NCBI RefSeq assembly: GCF_041296385.1
Contig: NC_091023.1
Coordinates: 4,898,924 to 4,962,923, forward strand
Reading direction: 5' to 3'
DNA: 64,000 nucleotides
From: Aphelocoma coerulescens
Lineage: Eukaryota > Chordata > Aves > Passeriformes > Corvidae
Position numbers and translations under genes: made by a program. Numbering within the stretch: the first letter of the stretch is position 1; every line of letters starts with the position of its first letter. Of this stretch, positions 37,007 to 48,472 are shown piece after piece. The notes beneath the pieces are model-generated. The model searched no databases and had not been told where the DNA came from. It saw only the letters and a list, made by a program, of their open reading frames with translations.

Positions 37007-40000
37007 GTTTAGGTTTATTTTGCATGAATCACTGTCAGTGGATGGCCCCCTTATTTCTAATGCCTTGACCATAACTATGTTGTTGGAATAAGTACTTTCA
37101 ACCTTACTCATGAGCACTTACTGCAGCTTAGGGATCTCCGTATGTTTTTATATGGAGCAGAAAATTATCCAAGACAAACTTAATTGAATCTGCTTTGTTC
37201 AAGTGTGTGTAACAATTCCATTTGTGTTAGATTTGCAGCTGTGATTAGTCAGGTGTGGCAGAGCACAGTGAGCACCAATGCAGGGCGCTTGTCCTGAGCG
37301 TGGTTTTAACCAGGAGCTGAGGGTTGGAGCAGTGCTGTGTTGGGGAGTAGCTCTGAGGGCCAAGCTGGAAGTTTTGCTGTCTCCTGTCTCATCACCATAA
37401 ACTAAAGTTTTGAAGGTCTTAGGAGAGAACTTCCGTGAATGCTGCAATAGAGAAATAGTTTAGGAATTAATATAACTTCCTATATATTTGCTCTAACTTC
37501 AGATTCCTAAATGTCACCTTGGAATTGGTCTCTGTATAGTATTCCATAACACTTAGGCAGTCTCACTTACTTGAGCACTTTTTTTTCTAAGTTGCATTAT
37601 GGGATTCATCCAGGAGGGAGAAACTGTACCTTGTTCAAAGGTACTGCACCTTCCAGTCCTGAGCGATTCTGATCCTACTGGGAGGCTGGAGCTTGTCTCC
37701 AGGAGTTGTTATGAAAAGTAACCAAAAGCACAGTGCAGGGGGACGGGGGGAATATGTGTATATATAACTATCTTAATGGTATTTTGTTGCAAATAGTAGA
37801 AAGCATGGATATAAAACTGCAGTGGGGGAAACTGTACATCATTAAATAGGCGTTTACACAGTGAGGGTCTTACGAAACATTCTCTCCTGCTTTTTATATA
37901 ACATTCCCTATTTAGAATTCCTTTATAAATGAAAACGCAGTATGTGTTTGCACTAGAGCTCCTCAGCAAATGAAGAGAGCTAGTGCAGTAGAGACATTTC
38001 AGATCAAGCTTCTCTTTAAAAAAAGAAAAAAAACTTTTATGGCAGCTTTATATGATTAAAAAAAAAAAGTACTACTATAAACCTGGAACTGAAAATAACT
38101 GTTGCAGCAATAACAAAGAGAAGTCCAAGAATTTTTTTTTAATTCAAATTTCAGGTGTTGCGTCTAGATAAAGTATTTTTTAAAAACCGAGGTATTCCCT
38201 ATGTCAGTAATAGCTGATGAAAATGTCTTTTAAATGTAGCAGCAGCAAAAGAAAAATGGCTAATTGGCACCAAAAACACGTAGCCCTAGTCAGTGTGGTG
38301 GTGGTTAACTAAATACTAGGAAGGAAAAGAGACAACTTACTACTAGATGTTGCTTATGCTTGTTGTAACCCTCTCCTGTTTGGAGTTTCTAGGAGACATG
38401 CAGGAATGCTGTTCAAGAAAGCTTCGTTTTGAGTGTACTATGCAAGGTAAATGCTTAGATGCAGTGGTAGATGAAAAAAGTCCTTTATTTTAGTTGAAGT
38501 TCTTCCTTGTATTGTTTCATCCACTGAAAAAGCGAATCAAACAGCAGAAGCAAACCACCACCCGTAAGTACCACTGTGTGTTAGTGTTGTCAGGGTAGCT
38601 GATGGTACAGAGCTGCACCAGGGTACTCAGCATTGGCTGCTCTCCATGGAGTGTTCTGCCTTCACTGCTCCTTGGGTAGTAAGGCAAGAGCACTGACTTG
38701 GAATCACTCCCCAGTGCTTCAGCACAATGTTCCACACTGTTCATTTGGGTTTTGCTCAAATAGGTAAACGCAGCAATCTGATACCACCACCTAACTCTAG
38801 GGTCAAACTCATGCCAGGAGTGGTGACTACCATGTGTGTGAAAACTCCCATCTTAGGAACGTGAGCAATAGTGATGCTTCCGCTGGAGCTTGAGGGACGG
38901 GACAGATGCTGTGGCTGTGCCTGGTCCGTGGCTGCCTGGGCTATGTTTGTGCAGTGCTCCTTAGGAAATAGCCCTGCTCTGCCCCAGCCTGCTCCAGCAT
39001 GTGTCAGTCCAGGCAGGCTCCTCAGCCCTGTGGGCCAGGCTTTGTGCAGGCTGTAAAAGACATGGCAATTTCCGCTTGTTCACGTTGTTCTCATTAAGAA
39101 GTGTCAGTTTCTAATCCTGTGTTGTATCAGCTCTAGGCTTCCTGCAGAGCCCCTCACGCTGAGGAGGTAAAATGCCACGGGCCAGGAACACCTGCAGCAG
39201 GGTTGGGCAGCTTGTGCACCAGGGCTGGCCCAGGGTCGAGCTGGTTCCCACATCTGCTGGGAAGGAGCAGGGACTCTGGGCAGGCTGGGAGCACCTCTGC
39301 CCGGGGTGCTGAGGGCAGGTGAGGAGTGTCCTGTAGGCACAAGAGAGGGAAGAGGAACAGTGCTTATCTGGGGACAAGAAACCTTTTCTTGTGCAGGTTG
39401 CATATAACACTGAAACATCTGAACTTCAAACGTAGTAAGGGTCCATTTGTGATTTTTAAAAGTACTCTAGGCAATTTATGGGCCCTGAAGTTTCAACATC
39501 AAGAAAATGAACATGACTTTTCTAAACTGGTTGTGACTTTTGGGCACTTAGCAGGCAAACTGGGAAAGCTTTTTTAGCTGGCTGCTGTACAGACTTGTTT
39601 TAAGTAGAAGGGATTTGTTAGTGGGTTTTTTTAATTGTAATGCTATTATTGGCTGCCCTCCTGTCTTAAGATCTAAAAAAGTGAGTGCATGCAATGGAAG
39701 TACAAGAGGCCCCAGTAATAGTTTTCCATGTTTGTTATGAAATAGACACAGGTTTCCTTTTTATGACTTTTTTTAAAACTGTCTTAGGAACAGTTGTATT
39801 GGTACTTTTTTTTTTTTTTAAGTTTAGGTCAATGTTGTCTTCCAGAATAAGTTTTAAGGCATCACTCACTCCTGCATTGAACTATTGCATCAACACAAAG
39901 AGTGGAGATTCCATTCTGAGCCAGTTCAATTGTGAAAATTCATACTTTTTTATTTTTTATGCAATTCAATGAGTAGATGAGCTCAAGTTTAAATTCTTAA

Positions 40001-40050
40001 AAGCACGTTTATTGTAACAAGAATTGTTATGTATTAATACTTCAGTTTTC

Positions 40051-40056
40051 AATAAA
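40051..40056 (+). terminator. FAM168B: AATAAA, likely distal poly(A) signal of FAM168B
   Basis: AATAAAGATTGACTTGTG is followed within 30 bases by GTTGCTTATTGTGGTTTC, a textbook GT-rich downstream element. I take cleavage at about 40,070-40,080 as the end of the gene. Confidence 0.7.
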
Positions 40057-43000
40057 GATTGACTTGTGTTGCTTATTGTGGTTTCTTTCCTATTGTCTTT
40101 GGTGACATCCTTCTGGAAAACGTTCTGTGCTTGGGAACAGTATGGTGCATTTAAACTCTTCAATCTGATGGAATCTGGTGATTGATGGAAGCAAAGCAAA
40201 TGCTGAAATGGGTTCAGTGACTTTTCTCGGTGAGGTTTCTTGATGCCTAACAGAACACAGTGGCAAAGGCTCCTCACTGGGGAGTGAGCTGCCCTAAGTT
40301 GTCCTGTCTGAGAGTATGGTAAAGATGTGCAACCCTGCCTTGTTCCCTTTTGAGACATTTCCTGGGGTTTGGGAGGTTTTATTTTATAGTTTAAAACAAA
40401 GGAAATGAAACAGATGTAAAATTTGACAATACTTCAGCATTTGCTTCATACCAAATCCATGCTGTTTGATTGGAGAGGTGACAGCCCCTGAGCAGAAAGC
40501 TGTTATAAATCAGTGTCTTGAGTGTTCCCCAGAAGGAAAAGAGCAGAGTAGGTGTGAAGTGTGGGTAATTATCCTATTTCTTCAGTGTGTGGGTGGTTGT
40601 AAAGCTCTAATGTTAAAATGGAATTATGTGTATTTCGGGGGAACAGAACTAAGCTGCTTGAACTAACTGGCTATTTTCATTTATTGTAGGTCTCCAAAAA
40701 TAACAATAACTTACCTGGTAACCTTCTGGAAAAAAGCAACACGTGGAAGAGGAAGGTGCAACGTGACTGCATCAATCTGCAGGAATAGTGTTTCGTTGTC
40801 AGGATTATTGCTACAGGTAGTTTTAAGTAGTTGAGCTTCTAAAATTGTAGCTGAGCACCAGGGCTACCATGAACAGATTTTTTTTCCGTGTGTTTTACCT
40901 CAAGCTAATTGTTGGTCAGTTATCCTGGGATTGCTTTCATGTTACAGGTTGATAGGTTTGGGAGTGGATTTTTGGAGAGCACTGCAGCTAATGAAAATTC
41001 ATAATCCCCAACCAGTGGGTTGCTGAAATCTGCTTTTCTGTAAAGGGAAAAGCTGTTCTTCAGAATGGTCCTGATCACTCTTGGGCTATAGAGGGATTCT
41101 GATGTACCTGTTCTCCTGGGAGTCTCGTGCTGTGAAACATGACTTAGTACTGTATTCAACACTTGTAAGGACGTGGTACTGAACTCTTAAGTATCTATAT
41201 AGAGTTTCTTTCATGGTGGTTCTGAATGTATCCATGGAACTGCCAGAATGATGGGTCAGTAATAGTTTGACTTTTTGCTCTTGCCAGATTGATTTTGCAG
41301 TGGCAGTGTAATGTGTGCTACCCTCCCCCTCACTGACAAGTGACTGTTGGTTACTTGCTGTGGAGGTCAGATGTATTGATAAGCACTCCCTTATTTGGGG
41401 GCAGCTTTGAACATCTGAGAACAGCCAGAGCCCCTTCCCAGAAAGTATCTGCTCAGTTAGTGATTGGTAGAAATCAGGCAAGAAGATTTGAGTTTCAAGT
41501 TTTCCTGTAACTAATTATGGGCAAAACTAAAATTTGCTGTTTCTAACATCTTGCTTTAGGTTCTAAACTCCATGGCTTGCTGTAAACAAAGTCAGGTAAC
41601 AGAAATAGTTTCATTGGTGAGCTCCCTCAGAATCAGGAATGATGTAATCATTATTACTTAGATGGGAATATTTTTGTGTAGGAAATATCTGTGCTGGAGT
41701 GGAAGGTGTTGCTGAATTGCATGGATAAAATGGATGACTCGTGTGTCGGAGGCTAAGTGCTCTCCAGGATTTTATTTCAGTATCCATCAGGCTATTACCT
41801 ATCCTGCCTCAATCATCCAGAATAGAATGGAGGCCATGTGACCACTTCAGGTTTTTAATGTTTATTTTAAACAGCAGCCAGAAGTCCTTGGTAGCTGTGG
41901 GAAGCTGGGTTGTGTCACAGCGAGAATGGCAGATGTAGAGGGGAGGCTGTTGAGCATTGTGGGTACAAGGAACCCACAGCTGTGGTCCTTAGTGGGCTAA
42001 GAGATACTTCCAATGCAAATGTGACAGAACTTGAAACTGAGCAGCTCAGCTGTCAGCCTAAATTACCACAGCTGGACCTTCATTTTTGGCCTATAGTAAT
42101 CTACTTTGTGGTGTTTAACAATAGCTTTTTCTTTTCTGGGCAAGAAAGGTAAAATATGTGGACAAACTGATGCTTCAGAAAGGAGGAGGGGAACATGCCT
42201 TCCCCAGGTTTTGCTTTTGCCAGCCTTTTAAGAATTGTAATAATGTGAAGTTCCCAGTTGAGCTCAAATGCAGTTCCCTCTGCTTCAGTGAACATGTGGC
42301 TGTGTTTGGGGATAAGGTTTTTCTTGATGGTGTGATTTAGATAGCAGGTATATTATTTCAGGTTGCTAGAGGTTTAAGAAAAAGAGCCACAAATTATTAT
42401 TGAGCCCGGGTAATGAGTGGGTGCTGCTTAGGAGAAAAGGGAAAGAAGTAGGTGTGGAAGGTGCTGTTACGTAGCTCCATGGGGTTATGGTAGATACAAA
42501 GGCTGGTGCTGTATAGTCAGTAGTTAATGCTTTATGGGAGGATTACAGAATTATACAGGACTTTAAGTTGATAGCTTGTTTATTTCCCATCTCACAACTG
42601 TAAAAGTAAGCAGTCACAAACAAAGGTACACAGCTCTGGGGTAAGTACCACAGGTATTTCATTTGCACAGGCTGTGAAACAGGGAGCTGCTTTGGTAGCA
42701 AACTTGTGCAAAAGAGAAGCTCAGGATGTGCGGAAAGGAGGGGTGTAGTTGCAGGAGGAAAGATGAAAGGAGTGCTAAGCAAAAAGAACAAGCAGCCTGC
42801 ATTTTTCCTAGAACTGCCAGCACTGCCAAAGCCATGGGATTTTAGTAATGTAGCTTGTTAAGGAAATGTGTGAGAGACATGGGAGAAATTAAGTGTGAAG
42901 TGTTAATGGCAAGGCAGGGCAAGCTGGGATTGCTGTGTGGCTGGGAAGGAGCACCCTTTGGCTTCTCCAGAGCCTGCAGCTGTGTGGCTGTGAGTGGAAA

Positions 43001-43302
43001 GGCAGGTGACTCCAGGCTGCTGCCCCAAGCTGCAATCCCCTGCCTGTGTAGCACTGGCAGGGTGTGCAGGAGGCATTTCTGCCAGGTCACACTGCTGGCT
43101 CCCACTTAGCACTGCCTTCACTCTGACACAAGCTGCACTGATTGGTCTCTGCAGCCTGGAAGATTGTTTCGCTCCCCACACTGTCCAACTAAAAGAGCAC
43201 CACGGTGCTTTCAGGGGGTTAAAATCAGCTGAAAACACTTCCATTTTTTTCAGATGATTTTTATCCACTGTCAGAGTTCTTATTCTTTAACCCATTACTT
43301 AC

Positions 43303-43526
43303 CTGAAGACCTGACCATACCGCTTTGTTTAGGCTGGGAGCTCTGGAACAGGGAGTTTCTGCTGGTAGGCTGGTACAGGACATTATAGTTGATATTTGGG
43401 TCGTACCAGTGTGGTACTGCTGATGGCAGCAGCAGTGGCGAGTCCTGCCCACTTTGGTAGAGAATGTGAGTAGCAGCAGGCACAGGCTTAGCCTCCAGCA
43501 GTTGGATGAGGTGTGAGTAGTTCCCT
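43303..43526 (-). other. Exon-like open segment with consensus donor, unidentified
   Basis: Read on the minus strand, the frame is open from 43,526 to a donor TCAG|GTAAGT at 43,303/43,302. It encodes about 74 residues that include LIQLLEAKPVPAATHILYQS and HWYDPNINYNVLYQPTSRN. The composition is protein-like and not low-complexity. Upstream on the same strand, a strong pyrimidine tract ending in CTCCTGTCAAG (about 43,620) could be an acceptor. An exon from there would have its frame interrupted, because the frame open upstream stops at 43,488-43,490. I do not recognise the family, and no partner exon was found. It could be a decayed gene, an lncRNA exon or chance. Confidence 0.3.
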
Positions 43527-44345
43527 CCTTAAAGCTTTAGGAGTTACTGTTCTACTATATTCACTGTCCAAATGGGCTTGGCAATGGCCAGAACCCTCAT
43601 GAGCAGGTACATAGTGAAACTTGACAGGAGAATTAAAACAATTGAAGTAATAACAATAAAGAAGAAAGGCGCTGACAGCTCCAGAGTCTGGGTGGTGAGT
43701 GGTACAGTACTTGTTCAAAAGACTGATACTTGCATACCAATCTTGCCACAGACTTCTTGAATGATGCTGTTTAAATGAAGATGTGCTTCCACTACAGTTA
43801 ATCTGGAGGAGCACAGCCTGATATTTTGACATATCAGGTGAAAGGCCTTTTTATTTTAAAAAGCTAATTTCTGTCATTCTGGCATCCCAAGAGATGAAGT
43901 ATTTTCAGTCTGAAGCTGAGATTCTTTTGTTACTCGCTGGTGCCTTGATTCTGAGTTCGCCCTGTTGGTGATGGTGAGGCCTGGTTTTCAGGTGTTTTCA
44001 GTAAACTGTTGGGACACCCAGGTGCAGGTGGTTGGCACATGGTTGGCTTGTGGATGACAGAGTGCTGTGCTGGCTTTGCAGAGCAGTGTCCTGGACAGTG
44101 GGAATCTCCTGCAGTGTACTCAGTGAGGCCATGACTCTGCTGGACACAGATGGGGCTCCTCCCCAGCTGACACCCCACTGTCCTTCAGGAATGGACAAAA
44201 CAGGAAAGATTTTAAAGGCTGCTTTGGGGGAAGTTTCCTCTCCATGGGAATTGACCTAGTTCTTACTTTGAGTTAGGACAAAGGCAGTTTGTGCTGGTTT
44301 TGATGCTATTAGAACTTGAACAGTGTATATACCCACTGTGTGTGG

Positions 44346-44370
44346 GATTCACACACCCAGTGTGTGAATC
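44346..44370. repeat. Perfect 10-bp inverted repeat, 5-nt loop
   Basis: GATTCACACA (44,346-44,355) and its exact reverse complement TGTGTGAATC (44,361-44,370) flank CCCAG. It could form a cruciform or RNA hairpin. No function is evident. Confidence 0.85.
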
Positions 44371-45282
44371 AGGTATTCTAAACTAATAGTTCAAAATAGA
44401 GATTCTTTTTTTTTTCTTCCTTTTTTTTTGGTCAGAACAGAAGCTACGTTATTTAGCAGCCACTGGTTCTCTTCACTTAAGTGGTTGCTTCAGGAAATCA
44501 TTCTTTGATTCACATGCTTTACATAATTCTGTGTTTTATTTGACCAAATGAAATCTGGGCAGATTTAGGTCATCAAGAACCTAAGAACATGGATGTTTGT
44601 ATAAGAAGGTTCCTAAATGGATAGCTACAGAAGGAGAGGAACAGAGAGAGCCAACACCCCTAAAGAAAAAAACCCCAACCCACCCCTGACTCAGCCTCTT
44701 TGTCCTCTTTATGTAACTCAATGCAGAACTGTTTTTCTGAGTAGTTCAGCTGGTTCTACCCTAAAATCCAGAAGGATTGGTGGTGTTCAGACTCATGTCA
44801 GGAGCTTCACTTTGTTTTGTATGCAAATCTGCATTTCTGGCCCCTGTTGAAGGTTCAGCTCCAGAGAAAAGGATGCTGATGTCTCACAGCTCTGATTCTT
44901 CATGTTTCAAATGGGCACTTCTTGTGGAACTGGCATGATGGTGTTGACCATTTAGCTCAGAGAGCTTGTCAGAGGCTGTACTTGACCTGTTGTTCATATG
45001 CCAGAAACCCCATTACCACAAGTTTAGCTGATGCCCTGGGGATCTGCTCTCTGTGCACACCCCATTCTGGCCTGCACATGTGTTCACCCTGGTACTGTTC
45101 ACTGGCAGAACAATGGGAGTAACCCCAGTCCAAATCCAGATGCCAGGGGAAGCAGGAGGGAAATCTGGGGTTGGTTAATCTGTTACCACCATCTCACACA
45201 TGGGTGCACTTTGCCATTTAATGAGTAACTTGGGGGATGAGATGACTTAAAATCTGAGGAGGTTGCACATGATCTGTGACAG

Positions 45283-45288
45283 TTTATT
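45283..45288 (-). terminator. ARHGEF4: AATAAA, alternative distal ARHGEF4 poly(A) signal
   Basis: TTTATT on the plus strand reads AATAAA on the minus strand. I saw no exact AATAAA on this strand between here and the ARHGEF4 stop. Its use would make a 3'UTR of about 3 kb overlapping the intergenic hairpins. Confidence 0.3.
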
Positions 45289-46588
45289 CAGGAAACACTG
45301 AGGGTTGTGGGAAGAATTGGGAAGTGGTGATGGCTATTAAAGGATGGTATTTTATGATGAAATCCTCTTCAAAGCAGTCTGTGTGGTGGGCATGTTGTGC
45401 ACAAAGGGTGTGAGCCTTACCTGTTTCTCTGTCTTGCTGCTGTAACTCGACCACTTTGTGTGATCAGCTTTTTTACCTGATCTCAGTCTTGCATAGGGGA
45501 TTGGATCCTAGCTCCAAATGTGGTGTGCAAGACTAGAATCCCAACTGAGGACACTTTTTAGAAAGAGTACTGATAGTCAAGTGGAGACTAGAATTCTTCC
45601 AAAAGTAATTAACTGTCCATTGACTGGGATGGTGTCTGGCCAGAGAAGTCTGGTTTGGCACTTCAAAAATTTCTGTAAAAAAAAAGCGTCTCTGTAAATC
45701 CTTTGTGCACACCAGTCAGAGATTAAGCCAGTTCTGGAAGAGCTGATAAATGATGTGATTATTTTAACCACTCGATGCATATTACTGTTCAGAGTATTGC
45801 TACACACATAATTAATAGTAGCCAATTCTTGTGTGTGTTCCAGCGGGGGCATGTTGTTGCACTTCACAGCTGCTGCACTCCACAGTCCTGTGCCACTGCC
45901 ACCCCATTTCCCTTGGGAGAAGAGGTGAGGATTTCTACCAGAGTGACTTCATTGTAGATGTAAAGTTGAGTATATTAAACAACATTCTGCCTAAAACCAG
46001 ATCAGACATTGCAGCAAGGGGGAGCTTTGAATAGATGTCAGCACTTCCTTCACACTGGGGCCAGAGTGGTTTTCAGTAGGGGTATAAAGAGCTTTTAGGA
46101 GAATCACCGTCCTTGAGTGTACCCAGGTAGCAACTGGACAAGACTATGAGCAATGTGATGCATTGTCACAGCTGGCCATGCTCAGTGTGGAGTGTGATCC
46201 TGTATCAGGGAGGGGATTGTCCTCTGCCCCTCTACCCCTCTCCACTTACTACAAAGGTGATGATAAGCTCAGAAAATTGGTAATTTTAGTGCCAACAGGT
46301 TTTCTTCCTGGCCAATCAAAACAAACATGCCATGAATAAGGAAAGGAGGGTGCAGACACTTAGGGTAAACACAGAAATGACAATTGCCTTCTGTTACTGA
46401 GTGGTGCTGGCTGCAACTGTCTGACATACCCATGTGTCAGGGTCTCTTGGTCACCATCACCCTGTGTGGGTGTCTGTACATGCCTGGCAGTGCCTTGGTG
46501 TGTCTTCTGGGCCATGTGTGCCTCTGGGTGTCTTTCAGTGTCCCCATGTCTGTGTCTCTTGGGGTGTGTGTCTGTGTGCGTCCGTGGT

Positions 46589-46611
46589 GCTAACACTGCT
46601 GTAGTGTTAGC
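46589..46611. repeat. Perfect 9-bp inverted repeat, 5-nt loop
   Basis: GCTAACACT (46,589-46,597) and AGTGTTAGC (46,603-46,611) flank GCTGT, just after a TG-rich tract. No function is evident. Confidence 0.85.
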
Positions 46612-47687
46612 CACTGATCTCAGTGGCTTCTTAGTGTTTTTTTAATTTTTTTTTTCCTTTTGCTCCCCCAGCATTGACCCAGTGTCCTGTCCAGAGCAGA
46701 GAGTGACCCTCTGGTCAGATCCCTGTGTCCCCGCTGTCCCTCTGCAGGATGGCTGCTCTGCAGTCACCTTCTGGCACAGCCCCTATGGCCAAGCAGGCAC
46801 TTGTGGAGCTACACGAACACAATCCCCACAGTGCCTTTGAAAAGAAACAAGTTCACACAGATAGACATGCTGGAGACAAACACAGGCTCAGAGTCACTTT
46901 TACAAGTTTCTTTATGAAATTAAATGTTGCCCCTGGTCTTGGGGGGAAGATATAGTGCAAGAAGGACTTTGTACATGCTACTGAATTCAGATATCCCTGG
47001 ATGACCAGACTTTGGTCAGCTACAGCATCAACAAACACTGGATTTCTGAGCTCTGCAGACAGTGCTCACTCATACTTGAGTTGGAATGAGCAGGTGTCTT
47101 CCTTCCACTTTCGCAGGATGTCTCCTAATCTAGGGAATTCAGTCAGTATGGCTTCTAACTCTCACTATGGTAAGGCAAATCTTTCCTTTTGCTAACCAAG
47201 GTTTAAATTCATTCTTTTTGGCCATTGTTTGAAACTCGGGTACTTAAAGTGAGGCTCTCTATGCCAAATTTAGGCCTTTATAAAGTGGTTTTCCATTTTT
47301 AAAAGTGTCAGTAACACTCTTTGAATTTTGCATAACAGTGATGTTTCAGAGTTGAACAGCAGACTCTGGCTTCTGGGAGCTAGGTTTGCAAATATTGACC
47401 TTTCTTTAAAAAAGGAAAAGAAAAACAGACAAAACAAGCATCAAGTTAACAACATCTGACAAGAACAATTACAGACTTACAAAATACACAGTTCTGATTT
47501 TTACCATAAATAAACACATTACAAACAATGAGCATTTTCATTGGCCAGGAAATATGGCAGAATGATGGAGAGATGAGAATCTAAGGAATTGAGTATGGTA
47601 TTAATTAGGCACATTTTTCTCTAACTTATGTGACTCAAACCCACTAGAAAGATTCTTCGACTTGACTCATGCTGCAGGTTGGCACAG

Positions 47688-47693
47688 TTTAAT
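47688..47693 (-). terminator. ARHGEF4: ATTAAA, candidate ARHGEF4 poly(A) signal
   Basis: TTTAAT on the plus strand reads ATTAAA on the minus strand, followed by CTGTGCC. This is the second-commonest poly(A) hexamer. The downstream element is modest. Confidence 0.35.
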
Positions 47694-48314
47694 GTAGGAC
47701 ATCGCTCACCGGTGGTGTTGGACTAAAGGAAGGGAGGAGGTCACAGTGCAGTGCTCACTGTGCTCTGAGTGCCTGCAGAGGCTGCTGCGTTAGTTGGACA
47801 CGTGGAGGAGGATCATATCTCTGAGAAATGCGGGGTCTGGGGGTGGGCAGAGCAGAAGGGTTTTTCCCTCCTCTTCATGGACTCTGAACTGTTCTGAGCA
47901 CAGCAGTGGCCACGGGGCCAGTGGGTCCATCAGCTGCCATTCTCTGTGACAGCTGCCAGCCAGCAGTGGTGGGCACAGCAGGAAGGAATGAGTCCAAATA
48001 CAGCTGACAAGCAAAATCTCTTGGGCTGCAGCCTGTCCAGCTCCTTGCTGCGCGCTCCTGGAGCTTTGCCTGCCGGGCGCCGTGCAGGGCTGGCTCCGTG
48101 GCACTGGCACCGATGCACGCGGGTGTGCGAGCGCCCACACGGCCTCACCTCGGAGCCAGCACGGTCAGTTGGGCTGCAAAATAAATAGGGAAGGCAGGAG
48201 CACATGTGGCATCCTCTGTAAACAAAGGATTGCATGAACCTGGGCTCCACTTCCCAGGACTGATGGATAAAGTGCTTTCTCAGAAGGGGTTCAGGCACAA
48301 ACACGGGGCTGCCC
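47688..48314 (-). other. ARHGEF4: ARHGEF4 3'UTR (minimum estimate)
   Basis: Sequence downstream of the ARHGEF4 stop on the minus strand. The first plausible signal is ATTAAA (reverse complement at 47,688-47,693), about 620 bases after the stop. The first exact AATAAA is not until 45,288-45,283. The part at 47,990-48,150 is CpG-rich. Neither end is proven. Confidence 0.45.
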
Positions 48315-48472
48315 CTATTTCCGGAAGGGTGTCAGCCTGCTGATGTTCTGCCAGAAGTTCGAGGGCTTGCGCTTGGGCTCTGCCAGCATGAAGACCTGCT
48401 GCTGAGGGAGCATGGTGGGCAGGGTGGGATGCTTCTGCCGCATCAGGAAGTCATAGTAGGGCCTGGTGACGG
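48315..48472 (-). other. ARHGEF4: ARHGEF4 last coding exon with stop
   Basis: 158 coding nt to TAG at 48,315-48,317, encoding (A)[18 protein letters not shown] through [18 protein letters not shown] to RLTPFRK. The QQQV...LAEP.RK....W..ISRL.PFRK pattern is the conserved ASEF-family C-terminus. This exon runs on into the 3'UTR. Confidence 0.95.

Larger units (their letters stand above)
36203..40075 (+). other. FAM168B: FAM168B terminal exon, long 3'UTR
   Basis: It begins after TCTACTTGCAG with TATGGACTATGGATACTC and runs T-rich to a canonical AATAAA at 40,051 followed by a GT-rich downstream element. That makes about 3.9 kb, in keeping with the long 3'UTR I recall for FAM168B mRNAs. Two internal AATAAA signals allow shorter isoforms. 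A PUMILIO-type TGTATATA lies at 37,757-37,764. The block at 38,880-39,330 is markedly more GC-rich than the rest. Confidence 0.6.
40080..47687. other. Intergenic region between convergent FAM168B and ARHGEF4
   Basis: No annotatable gene is recognised. The region contains a minus-strand open, donor-flanked segment (43,303-43,526), two perfect short hairpins (44,346-44,370 and 46,589-46,611), a T-rich tract at 44,406-44,430 and TG-rich sequence at 46,540-46,585. A minus-strand AATAAA (reverse complement at 45,283-45,288) could serve as a distal ARHGEF4 poly(A) signal, which would shift part of this region into the ARHGEF4 3'UTR. Confidence 0.55.

Noticed and set aside
39104..39418. Two overlapping minus-strand open frames of about 100 codons
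   Set aside because: They lie in a GC-rich block of the FAM168B 3'UTR, overlap each other in different frames and have no recognisable domain.
43540..43670. Apparent transmembrane helix on the minus strand (LSAPFFFIVITSIVLILLSS)
   Set aside because: It is the translation of a T/C-rich tract that looks like a splice-acceptor pyrimidine run, and the frame closes soon on both sides. Such tracts always read as hydrophobic.
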